Source: Heligmosomoides polygyrus polygyrus | Taxonomy: Eukaryota; Nematoda; Chromadorea; Rhabditida; Heligmosomidae | Assembly: GCA_947396885.1 (NCBI GenBank) | Contig: OX377202.1 | Coordinates: forward strand, 30,619,407-30,683,406 | Direction: 5' to 3' | Length of the DNA stretch: 64,000 nucleotides | Part shown: one piece after another, positions 23,340 through 34,779 of the stretch | Layout of the letters: every line of letters starts with the position of its first letter | Numbering within the stretch: the first letter of the stretch is position 1 | The notes under the pieces: generated by a model | The model's input: only the letters and a program-made list of their open reading frames with translations | Databases searched by the model: none | Told to the model about the DNA's origin: nothing | Made by a program: the position numbers and the translations under genes

Positions 23340-25241
23340 GTATTCCGTTCGCGCTATTCTGGATAAACCGTGTTTCCACCCCTCATACTTACTGTAGTAG
23401 CAATGAGAACGGAGAATATAACATTCCATTTCGATGTGAAATTGGATAGGTTTCGCGTCAAATTGGACACTCTTCTAAATAAACCTGGTGCTTCTGAAAT
23501 CAAATGAATGTCTTCCAAATCGGAAGGAGCTCTTTACAGGTCAAACTATAGACTCCAAAATGGTAGGAAAATGATAGTTTTGTTCAAGGAAAATTTAATG
23601 TAGTTGTCACTGAATTTTTTAGTTAAGCTAGCTGAATGAGTGAAATAATTCTATAAATTTTTATTTTTTTAAGAAAGAATAATAAATTGGCTTTTGTTTT
23701 AAAGGCAGTTAAAGACAGATAATGCATTAGAAGACAAGATTAGCTCTTTGGCATTTCTATTTGACTAGTGATGGAAATGTTGTTCCCACGAAGCATCAAG
23801 GCGATGTTACGTGTGCTCTTCACAACTGCTTTTTTTGTATTGCGTACAGGTGTGAGAAACTTTATGCAAACAGAAAGTTTGGCATCAATCAAAAAATGCG
23901 ACACCTTGGACGAGGGAGTGGCGCAATCTCTTCCTTCAGCATAAAAATGACCGCTTCCCTACTTTTTCAAACAAGCTTTGAGCAATTGTTTTCCTCAAAG
24001 ACACGAGTTTTATAAAATCTTAAACAATGTGTTTATTTATTGAGCAGGTGAATTGAAACTTCAAATGAAGACGTACAAAAGCTTTCTTCACAAAAGTTAT
24101 TCTAACCGTTTTGGAGTCTTTAGTTTATTATATAAGAAACTCCTCTAGTATTTGAAAGAAGTCGACTCTGATTTCAGCGTCGCTAACCTGTTTGGATTAT
24201 CCAATTTAACGTGAAAATGGCTATATCTATCCACGTGACCTTCAACTCCAGTCGTGACACGACGTCGCCGCCCACTGAGGGGCGCGGTCAAACCGTCCCG
24301 GTACTAGGAAATTCTATTTTTCAATCTGATGAAATTTTGAGAGTTCTCGAACTTGTTAGCTGTAGTATCTCCTATGTATTGTAGGAGTACTTAACCCTTT
24401 GCTTTATGGGCTCTCGCTCGTGTTTTAAAATAGGTCTGTAATTAGGGTTCAACTTTTGTTTGGTTTTATATGTAATTTCTAACCTTTCTTGCGTATGTGC
24501 AGCGCACGTTGTTTCATGTGCCTCTTCCTCAAGATGTTTAGAGGGCCGCGGTTTGCGATCCTCTTTTGCAGAGGAGACGTCATGCAGATCTTCTTACCTC
24601 CCGCCAAAAAAAGTACGCAGCACTGCGTACAGTAATCACCTTACAGCATCTCGCAGCGTCAAAAGCCCATTCATCGTAGCATGACGGCATGCCGCAAAAC
24701 TCTGTTTCGGCCCTATTTATATCCAACAGGCCTGCTACAGTCTCGCGGCACCGCACCGCGATCTTTCCCATTTACGCCCTGTCTTGGTGGGACCAACGCC
24801 CGCACCGTTGTGGGAGTCACGCTGAAGAACAGTTATCCGCCTTGCGCTACGTGTCTCGCAAATGTAGCCGCAGTTCTCGGCAGTGCACTGCCTCCTAGAA
24901 CTGCGACTTCAATAACTTTAACCGTAAACGTTCGAGAATTGCATACGCTGCGTGATGTGGTCGACGCCTCGATAATGGCAGCATGGTTTTACGGACACGA
25001 AACAAATGACGTACCGTATCCCTCTGGAGATGCGCAGGATCTTCCTTTGCAGCAACACGTAGGATAAATAGCGTTGATGTTATCCCTTATAATTTCAGCT
25101 GGCACACATCGTTTTTCACGAGAAGCGCATGGACTGAAAGGAAACCTCATCAAAACTGAGAGCGAGTAAGGGACATATTCACATTAGAATTGCTCTGAAG
25201 TATTGGCCTAAACCCGCGGCGACTACCACTTTTCATTTAGC
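23340..25241. other. Unassigned stretch
   Basis: The longest frame is plus-strand 24681-25067 (128 codons) without recognisable motifs. A short palindrome TACGCAGCACTGCGTA occurs near 24614. I cannot tell whether the frame is coding. Confidence 0.3.
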
Positions 25242-25892
25242 TTACTCTGATTTCATTAATTGCGGGAATTGAAGATAGTAGTGGAACACTGGAAGAAGAA
25301 GCAACGAGATGATACCCAGCGAGCTCATGAACTTGTAAGACAGAGCGCAATAATACGGTGCTAATACAGCGAGCAAAAACCATCATTTAACTCTTCAACA
25401 AATCAGTCTACTTACTGTTTTATCTGACCCATGATGGTTCAAATCGTTTTTTAACGCTAGCTAACACGTTTTACCCAAGGTACTAACTTTAGCATTGAGA
25501 GTCCGTTGAACTCGACAACCTGCACAGCTCCGCTGCTGTTGTCGGCTGATTCCTAAAAATGAAAACTTTTTCGTTTCTTCTGAAAAAGTTTCTAGGGCTG
25601 GCCTTACCTGAAACGTGACAAGTTTCCCACCGGATCCACGAATGCATCCAGAAATAGCGATGCCCTCATCCATAAATATAGCTATGCAGTAAAATCCACC
25701 AGAGAATAGGCAAGGAACATAGATCTGAAAGTCATTCCAGTCTCGAAGTGCGGAAATACGGCTCCACACGTCCGGTACCGTACCTCCGTATAGTTTTCAT
25801 CTCTACAATCCTCGCCAACATCTCGATTAAATAGCATGTCCATTTGAGTTGGTACAGAGCGGAAAGGACAGAGACCAAACGATGGCAATGTG
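25242..25892 (-). CDS. Cysteine-rich, C-terminally membrane-anchored protein (ET-module-like), four exons
   Basis: Minus-strand exons: 25892-25784 (or starting at the ATG at 25843), 25724-25608, 25552-25475 and 25331-25242 with the stop. The introns are 59, 55 and 143 bases, with donors GAG/GTACGG, CAG/GTAAGG and TGG/GTAAAA and acceptors GACTTTCAG, CATTTTTAG and TCTTACAAG. All junctions are in phase 0. The protein has spaced cysteines (LC, EDC, YVPC, FYC, ISGC) with a FSGGFYCIAIFMDEGIAISG core, resembling the nematode ET module of secreted proteins. It ends in a hydrophobic segment (LGIISLLLLPVF) and LMKSE, which would suit a single-pass or anchored surface protein. The signal-peptide exon was not found. 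The family call is a resemblance only. The last acceptor is weak. Confidence 0.65.
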
Positions 25893-26024
25893 CTACAACA
25901 AAATCGTTTATCCGGAATTGTTTTTCTGCAGAAAATACCGCAAGAAACAGATTGCTTGCTGTAGAGATAGAGGGTCTCTACCAGTTTTCCCGGTCAGTTT
26001 TCTCTGCTCACATTGGCCTTTTGG

Positions 26025-26107
26025 AAATCTGTGAGCATTCAAAGCCACTCGAATATTTGAAACCTATCAAAAGCACTCATTTACTTGAATACTCAATGGA
26101 TGCACGC
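26025..26107 (+). repeat. Dispersed repeat related to 27961-28045
   Basis: GAGCATTCAAAGCCACTCGA, AATATTTGAAACC and AATGGATGC recur in the same order and orientation at 27961-28045, within an ATTCGAA-rich region. It is probably a fragment of the hAT-like element described there. Confidence 0.6.
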
Positions 26108-26692
26108 CAAAGTAAGCTCCACACGGTACACGAGTCTGACGAACACACCCACGAATGTCTGCCGTATACCGATTAGCGACGGAGCGCGGAAATGTTCGGG
26201 CGCACTGCTCGTTTAGCCTCCCCCTTCGACATTCCGTCACTAATCTAACACGGCCTGCCTGCTCAAGCGTTTTACTGCTGTTGTTTCCACAATTCGACAT
26301 AATTTGGGGAGGGCGAGGGGGGGGGGGGGGGGGGTAGCTGGTAAATTTCAATTTGTTCGCAAATCTAGACAAGGTAAGAGATTTATGGGTGTGGTGCATC
26401 CAAGCTGCTCGTGTGGAAACTGCTTTCGTCGCTCTGGGTCAGCCAGCAACTGGGTTCTGCGCGTTCTGGGTTCGAGCGCAAAAGCGCATACAGCTGGGAA
26501 CATGCGCAAAGAAAGCCTGAAAATTGTGCATATGTCAAAACCCCTCAAATCCCAACCAGTCATTTGAAAGGCAGGAGAACCAAACCCCGACCTCCTCGCA
26601 TGAAGCAACGGCACTATCCAGTGCGCCTGAGCCGCTTGTTGGCAAAGCCATTGCGGCCGTACAAGAGACCCTAGCACACAGTTTCCGCACTC
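26108..26692. other. Unassigned stretch with a G homopolymer
   Basis: A run of about 18 G bases lies at 26317-26334. The minus-strand frame 26348-26761 (137 codons) and overlapping plus frames have no recognisable motif. Nothing else is evident. Confidence 0.35.
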
Positions 26693-26754
26693 CATCACTA
26701 GTCGGTATGCTGGCACTTCGCGTAAGATGTTCCATTTCCGACTGTCGTTGAATC

Positions 26755-27335
26755 TTGACATGCCGTTGAACAGTGGTGTAGGATATTGTAAAGCTGTTGA
26801 GCCAAGATTGTTATGGAAGCTTTATTATGCTTACTTTTCAGCGTAACCGCCTTCTTCAGAGCCTGGAAAAGACAAAAAGAGTTTGAGAAATTCCTCGTCC
26901 AAGGATCATTTCAAGCTGCAGGAGTCTCGAAAGTAAATGAGGAAATGAAACAAATAGGGAGCAAGGCTACAGTACTGATCATATGGAAACAGCCGAAAGG
27001 CGGGTTTCTTACCCGCATGGAGAACGACTGGGTGAACGAGCTTTCCCTTCGAGTCAGCCCCCCATCGGCCCTCCGGCTGGCGCTCTTTCAAGCCCACAAA
27101 GGTCGGCAAATAGAACCAGTTCCTGGGTTACGGCCACCAGTTCCTCTCTCCTGTTCTCGCGAGATTCTTGAACGCAATCCACAACGCCTCCAGGGATTTG
27201 CGCTCCGCGATATCGTACTCACGCGCTGGGATCGTCACCGCTATCCCAACCACTGCGATACTATGACTCCGCAGTCTGTGCTCACCTAGAGGAGTGGAGA
27301 CCTAGCACTTGATCAGTCCATTCACGTGTTCCTTC
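26755..27335 (-). mobile_element. Penelope-like element, 3' end with GIY-YIG domain
   Basis: On the minus strand the segment starts mid-domain with KEHVNGLIKC, then STPLGEHRLRSHS and REYDIAERKSLEALWIAFKN, the arginine/EH and RK-x-LEA-x-WI landmarks of the GIY-YIG endonuclease of Penelope-like elements. One in-frame stop (after LIKC) and the early end mark it as dead. The 3' untranslated part runs to about 26755 and contains GAAGAAGGCGGTTACGC. It is 5'-truncated at 27335, exactly where the opposite copy starts. Confidence 0.7.
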
Positions 27336-27715
27336 ACTTTAACCCAGGAGCTGGTCCAATTTGCCGACGTCTGTCAGCTTGACTCGGGAGGGCGCCAGCC
27401 GGAGGGCCGATGAAGGGCTGTCTCGAAGGGAGAGCTCGTTCACCCAGTCGTTCTCTATGCGGGGTAAGAAACCAACCTTTCGGCTGTTTCCATAAGATCA
27501 GTCTGGTAGCCTTACTCCCAATTCGTTCCTTTTCCCCATTAACTTTGGAGACTCCTGTAGCTTGGAATGATCCTTGGACGAGGAACTTCTCAAACTCTTT
27601 TTACCTTCTCCAGGTTCTGAAGAAGGCGGTTACGCCGAAACGTAAGCCGAATAAAGCTTCCATATTAATCTTGGGTCAACAGCTTCACAACATCCTACAT
27701 CACTAATCGGTATGC
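27336..27715 (+). mobile_element. Penelope-like element, second 3' end, opposite strand
   Basis: From TTTAACCCAGGAGCTGGTCC onward this is an inverted copy of 27132 down to about 26755. It ends with GAAGAAGGCGGTTACGCCGA, then AACGTAAGCCGAATAAAGC. It lacks the GIY-YIG domain. The two tails are joined 5' to 5'. An 18-base direct repeat, CATCACTARTCGGTATGC, lies at 26693-26710 and 27698-27715. Confidence 0.7.
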
Positions 27716-27763
27716 GATAACTATTCGGGGATATGTTCGTCGGAATCGTCTGCACACTCTGTA

Positions 27764-28070
27764 TGGCTGTGCTCGAATGACCTATTCGAGGAAGTATTCG
27801 AATGATTCTCATTCAAATAGGATATTCAATTCCGAGTGCTTAAAACATCATGTTTTGCGAATGTACTCGAATTCGAGTATTTCAAAAATTGTGTTTTTCG
27901 AACGCAGTCGAATCCGATTTCTTAGATCGCATTTTCGAATATGTTCAAATTCGGATATTCGGAATTTGTAAGCATTCAAAGCCATGCGAATATTTGAAAC
28001 TTGTCAAAACCACAGAATTATTCGAATATTCAACGGATGCCATTCGAATGTTGGATTTCCTTTTGGACGC
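27764..28070. mobile_element. ATTCGAA-rich hAT-like terminus
   Basis: The block is packed with ATTCGAATA-type words in both senses (for example TTCGAGGAAGTATTCGAATG and TTATTCGAATATTCAACGG). Its left edge GGCTGTGCTCGAATGACC resembles a hAT terminus of the form CAGGGNTGTGC. No matching right end or target duplication was found. By analogy with the other families here it is probably the end of another hAT element. Confidence 0.45.
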
Positions 28071-28164
28071 TGCAGAAACTGCACAATAGGCAAGTTAGAG
28101 TCTTCATTGTTTTGCAGAGCATCTAATATCAAGCAAGAATGTTTTGTATAAAAAGTTCATGAAT

Positions 28165-28300
28165 TATACGAAGTGCTACGACGTCTCGTTTTCACTCCAT
28201 ATGCGATGCAGTCTCCAGATCTCCGCATAATCCCTTCTCCACAGCTTGATTCACAGAAGGGCTTGTACTTTCAATCAAATGCATTGTATATGTATATTCA
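28165..28300 (+). mobile_element. Possible mariner transposase fragment
   Basis: The frame reads VLRRLVFTPYAMQSPDLR and then PSPQLDSQKGLYFQS, which can be aligned with the WEVLPHPPYSPDLAP to LF/GKSF region of mariner transposases. It is short and lacks the other catalytic motifs. Confidence 0.35.
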
Positions 28301-31300
28301 TTTAAAGGAAACTTTAAACCCAAAAACCGAAGAAAACCTCAACTCAAATCGAACCTACAAGGCCAACTGTTCGGTGCGGTTATGCCAGGAATGAACAAGA
28401 CGACTATGACGACCGCATGCATTCAATAAAAACATTACTCGATGATATGCGTCTAGCAGACAATCACGTTTTAGCGTTATCGAATTGGATGAGTTGGAGA
28501 AATTATCACACCCACCCAACTCATTTTAAGTCCAGCTAGGAAGTGGTAGAACAGGTGGCGATATCCGCTCCTTCAAGTGGAAACAGGTTGCTTTGCGAGC
28601 CGAGCTAAACACGGACAATCGAATGCTGGCGACAGATCCTAGTGATAGGGCCGGCCTACGAACATTATGTGTCACGTTGACGACGTTTCAGAGCTCTCGA
28701 GATAACGCTATGCTGCGTGTGTGAAAGTATGCGAGGATCCCTGGTGTGAGGGATACTCCGAAAATCAACGTAGGCAATGACCGCTCGTGAGAGTTGGTTG
28801 AAGCGCTGGAGCGAAGAAGAGTTGATTTCTGTGCGGTGCAGGAGACGAGGTGGCCTGCCGCAAGTCAAGGGACATAGGACGTGGCTTCAAGGCCGTCCTA
28901 TGTGGAAGTCCCAGGACCACCAGTGGTGTCGGAATAATCGTCCCCGAGCGTTTCCGTGACGCGATTACAAGCGTGGAACGCTCCGACGATCGCTTGAGGA
29001 AGATCGTTGCCGCCTCTAAGGAACGATTCTATCATTCCTTCCCTGCGTATGCTCCACAGACTGGCTGCTCCAATCAACCAAGGATGAGTTTTGGAGCCTG
29101 ATTGATGAAAATACAGCAAAGGTACCGTCGAAGATGTCATCATAGTTGCTGGTGATCTTAACGGACACGTAGGCGCTATGACAGACAGCTGCCATGGTGG
29201 ATTCGGTTACGGGTTGCGTAACGCCGATGGTGAGCGTAGCTTTGAAGATGCGGAGTCGCTTAACCTCACCACTGTGAACACCGTGTTCCGGAAAGCAACT
29301 CCCACCTATTGTATTTCATATGTATAATAATAGGAATTCCAAAACGCAGATTGACTTCTTCCAAATTGAAGGATCGCGACCAAAGTCTTGTCACAGACGC
29401 GAAGATCGTGTCATATGAGACGGTCGCCTCACAGCATCGACCGCTGTTCTGCACTTTAAAGATCACACCGCCGAGGTTTAAGCAGAATGAGCATTGCGGT
29501 GCAGCTAGAGTCAAGTGGTGGCGAGTGAGAAAGAACCAAGCAGCTATAATTTCTCGTGTTCGGTTACCGACAGTCACGACTGTCGAAGAAACCTGGAGAA
29601 AGTCTACCGACTCGAGATACGTCAAGCTGCAGGTTCGGAGCTCGGCATTACGAAGCCTGAACGACGCAAAGTCGAAAAGCAGACAAGGCTGTGGACGGAC
29701 GATGTAAAAGCAAAGGTTCGGGAGAAGAAATTGCTTTATCATGTGTTTCCCGGCGATAAAACAGCCGATAACTGGGAGAAGTAGCAGAACGCGAAGAAGG
29801 CTGCGGTAGCCGTTGCAAAAGCCGCTCATTATCGTGACGTCTACCGAATTCTCGAGTCGCGCGATGGTGAGCGATATTTGCACCGACTTACTAAAAATAG
29901 CCATCGGTAAAGAGGATATTGAGAAGTTTTTCGGCATTAGTGATGGAGACGGCCATCTTCTGTCAGACTGCAAAAAGGCGTTGAGGAGGTGGCGCGACTA
30001 TTTCGAGGGTATTTTGACTTTTTTCCACTACGGAATTTCCTCATCCAGCCATCCATTCTGTGGCTTCTGTGCTTGGTCCGGTCCACAAGATCACCGTGGA
30101 GGAAACAGAGAAGGATCTGTGGAAGATGAATCGCGGCAAGGCGACAGGCCCCGATGATCTAGCAGCCGATTTATGGAAATCAAAGAATTGGTATCCTGCT
30201 AAGTGGTTGGCCGAACTAGGTAGTAAAGGAGAAGAAAGCACCGGAGCGTTAACACAACAGTACGACGATTCTGATTTGGAAGGAGAAGGGCAGTCCTGCA
30301 GACTGCTCTGATTACCGTCTGATTCGCTTGCTTTCGCACAGCATGAAGATCTTCGAGCGAATCCTCGACAGACATATCCGTGAAATCGTCAGGCTCCCCA
30401 ACAATCAGTGCGGTTTTGTGTGTGGGACCACTGATGCTATATACGCCGTACGACTCCTGGTGAAGAAGTATCGCGAGAAACAGAAGCCGGTGCATACAGC
30501 CTTTCTCGACTTGGAGAAGGCTTTCGACCGCGTACCACGTGAGGTTATATGGTCGTCTTACGATAACACAACCTACCTGAGGAACTCATAGAGTGGGTGC
30601 GGATGCTCTACTCTCGCCCAAGAGTGCAAGCTGCAGCTGGAAATGGAGTTGGAGTTTCCCATCTCAATGGAGTTTCCCATCCCTGATAGGCTGCACCAGG
30701 GCTCTGCGCTTTCTCCACTCCTCTTTGTTGTCGTTATGGATGCCATTACGAGAGATCTTCAGAAGCCTGTGCCATGGACATTGCTCTACTCTGATGACGT
30801 GATGCTCGCTTGCGAAGATAAAGATGATCTCGAGCAGCAGCTGCAAGCTTGGTTCGACCGCCTGGCGATGTTCGAACTCAAATTGAACGTCGAGAACAGG
30901 GATGGGCGGAATTTCTGTTTTCTGTTTTCTGTTTTCTGATTTTCTGGCCATTTTGGACAAATTTTTTCTGTTTTCTGTTTTCTGGGAAAATGGCCTAAAA
31001 TTGGCCAGAAAACAGAAAATAGAGTCGCGAACAAAATTTTATCACAGAAATCCAATTTAAAAAATTCAAAAGTATCATAGAATAGTGAGCTTCATTCCAA
31101 AATAGTGTTTCTAGAGTATCTTAAATGGCAAGCATGTAGCGTTTTTGGATGCGCTCATGTAGCAATTGCGCCATATACTCATGAACTATCCCACATGTTT
31201 GCTTGATTGATTGTGTAAGTGCTGCTGGCAAGGAGTTTCTTCATAGCACATTTTTCGACCTTCATAATTTGGCTTTGTATTCTTTTCCATATTAACAGTA

Positions 31301-31609
31301 GTTTGGACCATCTACGATCACTAAAAGTCTTATATTAAAACTATAAAAGTGATATTTTGAGGGGTACTAAATTATGTATTAAGTGACCACATGTCTTAGA
31401 GTTATTGTGGGTAGGGTTATTCTCCACCCCCGGTTTAAAAATTGAACATTGTTGGCCGATCATCCCCAATATCGTTTTCTGCAGAGCCTTTGTCGAAGCT
31501 GCTTTTCTAACTTTGAAGATTGCTCAGCTTTTGGTGTAACAAATTAGTAAGAGACAGAAAAGTTTTTTTAGTTACCTTTGATTTCGCTGGTGATAAAGTA
31601 TAGTTTCTC

Positions 31610-32960
31610 ATTCGTCACGTATATCATCTGTCGTCCCATTGATGTTCAAGCGGACGCCATCAGCGTCTCCATACGTCCGTGCCAGGGTGCTCCAATGGAT
31701 CCTTTTCGCTCGAGGGACACGAAGAGCGTCATTGTTCAGGGCTTTGACGAAGAAGCCCGACCAACGCGTTGGTGGGCAGTTCCTGCTGTTCTTTTGACAT
31801 CCCGTGGAATCCAGTCGGTGACGTCCACTCGGTGTCTGCGAAGCGCATTACGTGGTCCACCTAATTTTCGACGACTTGGCCCATGCGACAGCGTCTCTGA
31901 TCTTCGAACGTCGGCGAAGCTCGGAACTCCGGAGGCCTTCTCTCACTTGCGTGTGTCGTGTCACTGAACATCGTCCTCTCGATTCCACGCTGCGCGACGC
32001 TGATCGCGTGTTCATCCTGCTTTCGTATGCCACAGTTCTCTTAGGTGTATGCAGGGCAGGAAGAATAGTGAAGTCGAAAAGGTGCGTACGAGCCGGACGT
32101 TCTTCGTCTTCTCTACGACTCTTTCGACGCTCTTAAAAACTCCGCAAGCCGCTCGTTTCCTCCTGCTCATCTCTGGCGCTAGGCCGTTGGCCATGTTGAC
32201 TTCGCGACCCAGATACACGTATCTGGAGCATTCGAAGATGTTCGTTCGTTGAGTGAGGATGACGGATCAGAAACTCGTCCGTTCCTCATGAGCATCGTCT
32301 TCGTAAGATTCAGCTGCAGTCCAACGTTCCCACATACACGGTCGAAGCCAACAAGCATCTGCTCCGCCTGGCAAGCGCTCGCTGTTATGAGCACGATGTC
32401 ATCAGCAAACCGAAGATGGTCAGTTGCCGGCCGTCGACCTTCACTCCCATGTCTTCCCATTCTAGATCGCGCATGACGTTTTCGAGGGTGGCGCTGAAGA
32501 GCTTCGGGGATGTGGTATTCCACTGCCGACCCCCTCTCTTCACGTCGAAGACGACGTCGTTGTAGAATGGTGAGATCATGGTCGTGAATCCACTGTACAG
32601 CTCTCGAAGGACTCTGATGTACAGAGTAGGAACACCCTGAGCGAGCAGGGCTTAGACGACCGCTTCAGCTTCGACAGAGTCGAACTCCTTCTTCAGGTCG
32701 AGGAAGGTAAGCCATAGCGGCAGCTTGAACTCTCGCGACACTTCGATGAGCTTCGTGTATGTGGTCGATCATGCTGAATCCTCTCCGAAATCCTGCTTGC
32801 TCGCATGGCTGTCCTTCGTTCAGCGTTCTGCTAATCCTATTCAGGATCACTCGAGTAAAAAGCTTGTAGACTACGGACAGCAGGCAGATCCGGCGATAGT
32901 TGCTAATGTCGTGTACTCCCGTACATCAAGGTGTTCTGCTGGCCTTCCACTGAGATGTTA
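31610..32960 (-). mobile_element. RTE-1-type LINE fragment nested in hAT-C
   Basis: On the minus strand the order is [20 protein letters not shown], a scrambled motif A region, SPFYNDVVFDVKRGGRQ, PKLFSATLENVMRDLEW, HLRFADDIVLITASACQAEQ (motif C reads FADD), LQLNLTKTMLMRNG, MANGLAPEMSRRKRAACG, and VREGLRSSELRRRSKIRDA. This covers most of the reverse transcriptase and the C-terminal region of the RTE-1 type. Frameshifts split it. It is a different RTE type from the element that hosts hAT-C. Confidence 0.8.
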
Positions 32961-32984
32961 TATGATATGTAGACCTGAGGAGAA

Positions 32985-32986
32985 AC

Positions 32987-33028
<42 letters not shown>
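32985..33028. repeat. (TAA)n microsatellite
   Basis: About 14 uninterrupted TAA units lie beside the 5' edge of the antisense RTE fragment within hAT-C. Confidence 0.95.
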
Positions 33029-33029
<1 letters not shown>

Positions 33030-33873
33030 TGATAGAGAGGGTACATGCTCGGTCTTTATTATATGGTGTCTTCGCATTCAAGGAAGCACCTTCACCCAAG
33101 ATCTGCTATGCTGACAGCCCTTCAGTCGCAATCTCGTGTTGTTCTGTGAAATATCAAGCCAATACACAACATTTTTAGTTGGCTAAGTAGTAACTAGGTA
33201 CTGTTAAGAGCATTGGTAAGTTGGCCTGAAAACTTTCAGCTACGCGGAAACTAGGCCACTTACAAGGAAAGGTATTCTCGATGAACAAGACGAATTAGGA
33301 AAATAGATTTTGGCGCAGTCAGTATTACTCAAAGAACCTCTGCACAGCTTTAGAGTATGTTGCAAGAGTGTGTCTACAAACTCAAGCAATTGTGTTGAAA
33401 CATGCAAACAGTGACTACTGAGCCTTCATCGTGTTCGGTACTTTAAAAGCCAGTTTCTTACTAGTGGGACCGTTCTCTAATTGAGGCGTTAGCGGTGAAG
33501 CGGAGCTGATGAGTAATGTAGTATACTTCAAGTGTCGAGATTCCTAGGATTTATAAGTCAAGATTTACAACATGCTGATTGCAGTAGCTGTAGTTTAATA
33601 GAAATTTTTATAAACGCTTGCAAATTAAAACGCTGGTCTACGACTACATTTCTGGTCCTACAAAAGCATTTGCTACTGGAAATATGGATCCTTAGGTAAA
33701 ATAATTAGGTCGTGTGATAATTTCGAAATTTTCTGTTTTCTGTTTTCTGTTTTCTGATTTTCTGGCGTTTTTGGTTTTTCTGTTTTCTGATTTCTGTTTT
33801 CTGACGAAGGCGATTTTCTGTTTTCTGTTTTCTGGGAAAATTTTCAAAATTTCCGCCCATCCCTGGTCGAGAA

Positions 33874-34038
33874 GACCGAGTACCTAACGACTGACGTAAA
33901 CGAGTCCGGCTCCATTAAGGTTGACGGCACTGAGCTTGCACTCACTTCGGTCTTTAAATAGCTGGGATCAGCAACAGCGTCTGACGGCGGTCACGCGTGA
34001 GTGCAGCTTGGTCCAAGTTGCGTTCGCTGACTGTCGTG
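33874..34038 (+). mobile_element. Middle piece of the split RTE
   Basis: Immediately after the hAT-C target duplication the RTE resumes with KTEYLTTDVNESGSIKVDGT, ending at CTGACTGTCGTG where hAT-D begins. A stop replaces the tyrosine in the VFKYLG motif (TAG at about 33959). The join with the first piece is exact once hAT-C is set aside. Confidence 0.8.
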
Positions 34039-34250
34039 CAGGGAAGAGCGGATAATAAAATTTTGAAACCCGGATAATTTTGCGCAAAAATGGCCAGATA
34101 ACGGAGAAACGCATAACGAACAAACAACAAAAGTTAAAACTACTTTTAAACCATTCTTTCTCGAATGATAGGTCGCTAATTGTAACACTGTCCATGTCAC
34201 TTGTCAAATGAGCCAGTTTTAACATTTTTATTGATGTTTTTCCTTTCAGG

Positions 34251-34520
34251 CACGTGGTAGTGCAGTGGGAAGCGCCGCTTGTCGCATCTCTCTTACTCGT
34301 GGTTCTTGGTTCGGATTTCTCCTCCAGGTCAACCAAGCCTTCCATCCATTCGGGCTCAATGTATGCCAGGGCTTGTCCTGGCAGGATAATACACTGAGTT
34401 GTCCATCGGCTGACCACTGCAACTTATTGTACTGGCCAAATACGCATTCAAAGTGCCTCCAGCACATCAAATAAGAGCAGAATGCGTGTCACATCTGGCA
34501 ATACCGTCGTCTTATATCCT
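34251..34520 (+). mobile_element. S1 tRNA-derived SINE in hAT-D
   Basis: The A box reads GGTAGTGCAGTGGG (near 34257) and the B box GGTTCTTGGTTCGGATTTC (near 34300). The body has CAACCAAGCCTTCCATCC, CATCGGCTGACCACTGCAAC and TGGCCAAATACGCATTCA, close to the copy at 1720. The tail is CGTCTTATATCCTTTA. Confidence 0.7.
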
Positions 34521-34779
34521 TTATTCATGTTTTTTTCAGCTGTATTGCAGTCGCTATGGATAGATCCTACGGAACTGGGATCTATTCATTGTGACTTCAT
34601 TACAACTAAAAAACATATGTGCTTGGGTGGGACAGTCGTTAAAAATAGTCGCTTTTTGTTTACTCTCCAATTAAATGTAAAACCTATTTTTGCCTAGATC
34701 GAATAAAGCACTGTCTATTATTTATTTATTTATTTATTCAAGCGTGGAAAGCGTGAAAATCATCACACGCGTATGAGTA

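Larger units (their letters stand above)
30897..33865. mobile_element. hAT-C, hAT-like element with TTTTCTG subterminal arrays
   Basis: The termini are CAGGGATGGGCGGAATTTC and, at the far end, AAATTTCCGCCCATCCCTG. Both ends carry arrays of TTTTCTGTTTTCTG reading inward and AAAACAGAAAA in reverse. GTCGAGAA is present at 30889-30896 and again at 33866-33873, a perfect 8-bp target duplication inside the RTE ORF. The 2969-bp element encodes no recognisable transposase. It carries an antisense RTE fragment (31610-32960) and a TAA microsatellite. Confidence 0.85.

Noticed and set aside
24681..25067. 128-codon plus-strand frame as a gene
   Set aside because: No recognisable motif, and no acceptor/donor pattern that fits. 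The acceptor at about 25100 leads to a frame that ends after 22 codons.
26348..26761. 137-codon minus-strand frame
   Set aside because: Plus-strand frames overlap it over most of its length, it has no motif, and its end runs toward a G homopolymer. Probably chance.
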